Shown: in pieces, positions 62,291-64,000 of the stretch
Position numbering within the stretch: position 1 is the first letter of the stretch
How the letters are laid out: each line of letters begins with the position of its first letter
Assembly (NCBI GenBank): GCA_026075535.2
Contig: AP026546.1
Location: forward strand, 7,750,001-7,814,000
From: Tricholoma matsutake
Taxonomy: Eukaryota; Basidiomycota; Agaricomycetes; Agaricales; Tricholomataceae
DNA length: 64,000 bases
Direction: 5' to 3'
Notes under the pieces: generated by a model
Database searches by the model: none
Told to the model about the DNA's origin: nothing
What the model saw: the letters and a program-made list of their open reading frames with translations, nothing else
Translations under genes and position numbers: made by a program

Positions 62291-62991
62291 TCATTCATCA
62301 GTGGTGAGCATAGTTTCATTCTCCAATTCCAGGTTCTGATCTGAGCTGCTCAAAGCAACACCCCCGCTGTCACCTGCATCCTGGGATGACAGAGCATTTC
62401 CCACAGTGTCTTGTGACCAGGGTGACAACAAATGATGCTCATGGGTAGAAGGAGTGGCCTGGTGTCCCACTGAAATGGAATCGCTGGAATATGAGGGGGC
62501 CTCATCGACTACGATTCCTGATTCATCCGATTGGGTGAAGACAATGGAGGATGACAGCTGGTAAGAGAGGAGAGTGCTGCTGTGTGCAATATGGTAAAGT
62601 GAATGCTAGACGATGTATGGGTAATGACAGGGATGTGACCTGATGATGAAGACGATGATGAATGAGAGGACAAATGATGACTGTAATTGAGATGTGGATA
62701 TATGGGAGGAGGGGATGATGGGAGGTCAGAAGCTGACTTCCCTGCTGTACAAGCTTTGGTCAACTTGTTGACTTTAGCAGGAGATTGACAAGTAACAGGC
62801 TCATTAGTTTGCACAGGCTGCCTATTAGCTCCCATTGCATGTGAGTAGAGCTCTCTTGGTGGTGATATTGGTTGAGAGGTGTTATTGAACTGTTGGGTGC
62901 TTGTGATACCATGGACAAAATAATATATTTGCATCCTTGACATATGAGAAATGTCACCCAAATATTGTTTTATGTGTTGGATCACAAACAT
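62291..62991 (-). pseudogene. Ser-rich ORF, family unknown, frameshifted
   Basis: Frame 62991-62509 reads MFVIQHIKQYLGDISHMSRM, then a Ser/Pro/His-rich part (LSSHSSSSSSSGHIPV). A second frame continues from about 62535 to TGA 62291-62293 (QSDESGIVVDEAPSYSSDSISVG, SSQDAGDSGGVALSSSDQNLELENETM). The composition looks like real protein, but a frameshift or an unseen intron separates the two. It lies head to head with the LINE ORF2 at 63070. Function unknown. Confidence 0.4.
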
Positions 62992-63069
62992 CTAACAAAA
63001 CACTTCCAGAAAACTATTTTTTCATGATTTTTCATGCAAAACTCATTGAACAAATTAGGAAATAAAAGC

Positions 63070-64000
63070 ATGGGAAACCCATGCATTTCCCTAGCACAAT
63101 CCAAACTCTCTGTCTGCACACTGAATGCCAATGGTGTGATGAGCCCAGTCAAGCTGGCTATCATCAGTCCACTTATTATGAAGTTGGCCCCTCATTTCTT
63201 TGTGCTTGCAGAGATGAAGACCCAAACCAACACTGTCTCAAACCTTCAGATCTCCAATTATGAGGTCTTTGAAGCAAAGGCAGTGCCATGCACAGCACCC
63301 TCTTGCTTAGCAAAATGGGGGATTATTTTAGATGTCCAAAAGGACCTACAGATAGTGGCTCATGTAGCACTTAATCACAAACCCCTTAAAGGTCATGTTG
63401 TTTGTGTTGATGTGGTTGTTTCTTCTTTGTCATCATCTGCATCTCCTTTCATTCATCATGTTTTTGCGGTTTATGCTCCATGTGACCCTGGTACTAATGA
63501 TTTGTCCCTTAATTTCTGGCCTTGTCTGACAAATGTGGTATGGGAATCAAAGACTTCATGGGCTCTCTTTGGAGACCTCAATGCCACTGTTGCCACCTTT
63601 GAGCATTCCTCAGATAATCTGCTGGCACATCGCACTTTTAAAGGGTTTCTTCTGAACACTCATGGTACTGATTTATGGAAGAAGTGTCCAGATCGTAACT
63701 GTTCCATTGACTGGACAAGTCGAGGTTGGCATTCTACTGATGGAGGCAGCATTATCAACCGTGTTGTCATCTCTGACAATTGTCTTCTTGACTCTGAAAT
63801 TTCAACTGATCTGGCATGGATTCCTGGCTCAGATCATAGGGCCATCAAAGCTAAGTTCATATTGAGGTCCCTGGTCCCTAACCTTTCAGCAGTTTCCTCC
63901 ACACCGCTCATTCCATCCAGGTCTCTCCCACCTCCAAGGATCAAGTACCCATCAAAGGATGACAAGTACAAGTTTGGCCATTTCACAGAGTCAGTGGATC
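63070..64000 (+). CDS. LINE ORF2, APE-type endonuclease domain, cut by the window end
   Basis: Open from the Met at 63070 to the window end (310 codons, no stop). Endonuclease motifs in order: VCTLNANGV (Asn), FFVLAEMKTQ (Glu), VFAVYAPCDPG, SWALFGDLNATVAT (Asp/Asn) and WIPGSDHRAIKAKF (Asp-His). The sequence is unrelated to the LINE at 5.6-11.7 kb, so it is a second family. The RT would lie beyond 64000. There is no TGA decay here, unlike the other elements. Confidence 0.8.
   Translation, partial: MGNPCISLAQSKLSVCTLNANGVMSPVKLAIISPLIMKLAPHFFVLAEMKTQTNTVSNLQISNYEVFEAKAVPCTAPSCLAKWGIILDVQKDLQIVAHVALNHKPLKGHVVCVDVVVSSLSSSASPFIHHVFAVYAPCDPGTNDLSLNFWPCLTNVVWESKTSWALFGDLNATVATFEHSSDNLLAHRTFKGFLLNTHGTDLWKKCPDRNCSIDWTSRGWHSTDGGSIINRVVISDNCLLDSEISTDLAWIPGSDHRAIKAKFILRSLVPNLSAVSSTPLIPSRSLPPPRIKYPSKDDKYKFGHFTESVD

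Overview
The window is eukaryotic and looks like a transposon-dense stretch of a basidiomycete (Agaricomycetes) chromosome. Reasons: genes carry short introns of about 45-60 bp with GTAAGT-type donors and CTAAC-type branch points; there is a Plavaka-type (KDZ-related) transposase, a TET/JBP-like 2-oxoglutarate dioxygenase gene and a DUF6532-type gene, all basidiomycete families; and there are chromodomain Ty3/Gypsy elements. There are no bacterial features. I cannot name the species.

Layout. 1-4.4 kb: two truncated Gypsy elements in tandem (G1, G1b, + strand). 5.6-11.7 kb: a nearly full-length APE-type LINE on the - strand (ORF1 open, ORF2 broken). 11.9-14.5 kb: two terminal-inverted-repeat (TIR) elements (A and F). 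16.3-19.4 kb: a complete TIR transposon (T1) with a decayed IS630/Tc1-mariner-like transposase, 36-bp TIRs and TA target duplications. 21.5-27.0 kb: a complete Gypsy element (G2, - strand; 426-bp LTRs, target duplication GTATA). 27.5-29.0 kb: a 39-bp-arm palindrome and an AT-rich tandem repeat. 29.7-37.85 kb: a Gypsy copy (G4, - strand) with about 1 kb of its RT core inverted and with TIR element B inserted in it. 37.9-39.95 kb: Plavaka transposase pseudogene (- strand). 39.97-47.73 kb: a complete Gypsy element (G3, - strand; 583-bp LTRs, target duplication GTTGG) holding a solo LTR of the G2 family and an opposite-strand accessory ORF. 48.6-50.4 kb: TIR element C. 51.8-53.1 kb: relics of a MOB1-like and a glutathione-S-transferase-like gene (- strand). 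53.2-57.0 kb: TET/JBP-like gene (+ strand), broken, with a 370-bp foldback MITE in an exon. 57.16-59.23 kb: an intact eight-exon DUF6532-type gene. 60.0-61.7 kb: element D. 63.07-64.0 kb: start of a second LINE ORF2.

Two observations tie the window together. First, nearly every in-frame stop in the decayed genes is TGA where CGA (Arg) fits, across LINE, Gypsy, Plavaka, IS630-like and host-like genes; this points to C-to-T mutation at CpG, as from cytosine methylation or a RIP-like process. A TET/JBP-like 5-methylcytosine-oxidase relative lies in the same window. Second, a set of TIR elements with TA target sites (A, B, C, and less certainly D) has a shared non-coding interior: a purine/CAC-rich part, a conserved palindrome plus intron-like signals, repeats of GAGCAACTGCTCATGGGG, and arrays of hairpins followed by T-tracts. 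B and C also carry divergent tRNA-like A-box/B-box sequences inside their ends. I do not recognise this design from described families; it is the best candidate here for something new.

Insertion order is readable: Plavaka is interrupted by G3 and joined to G4; G4 holds B; G3 holds a solo LTR. All calls come from reading the sequence; no searches were run.
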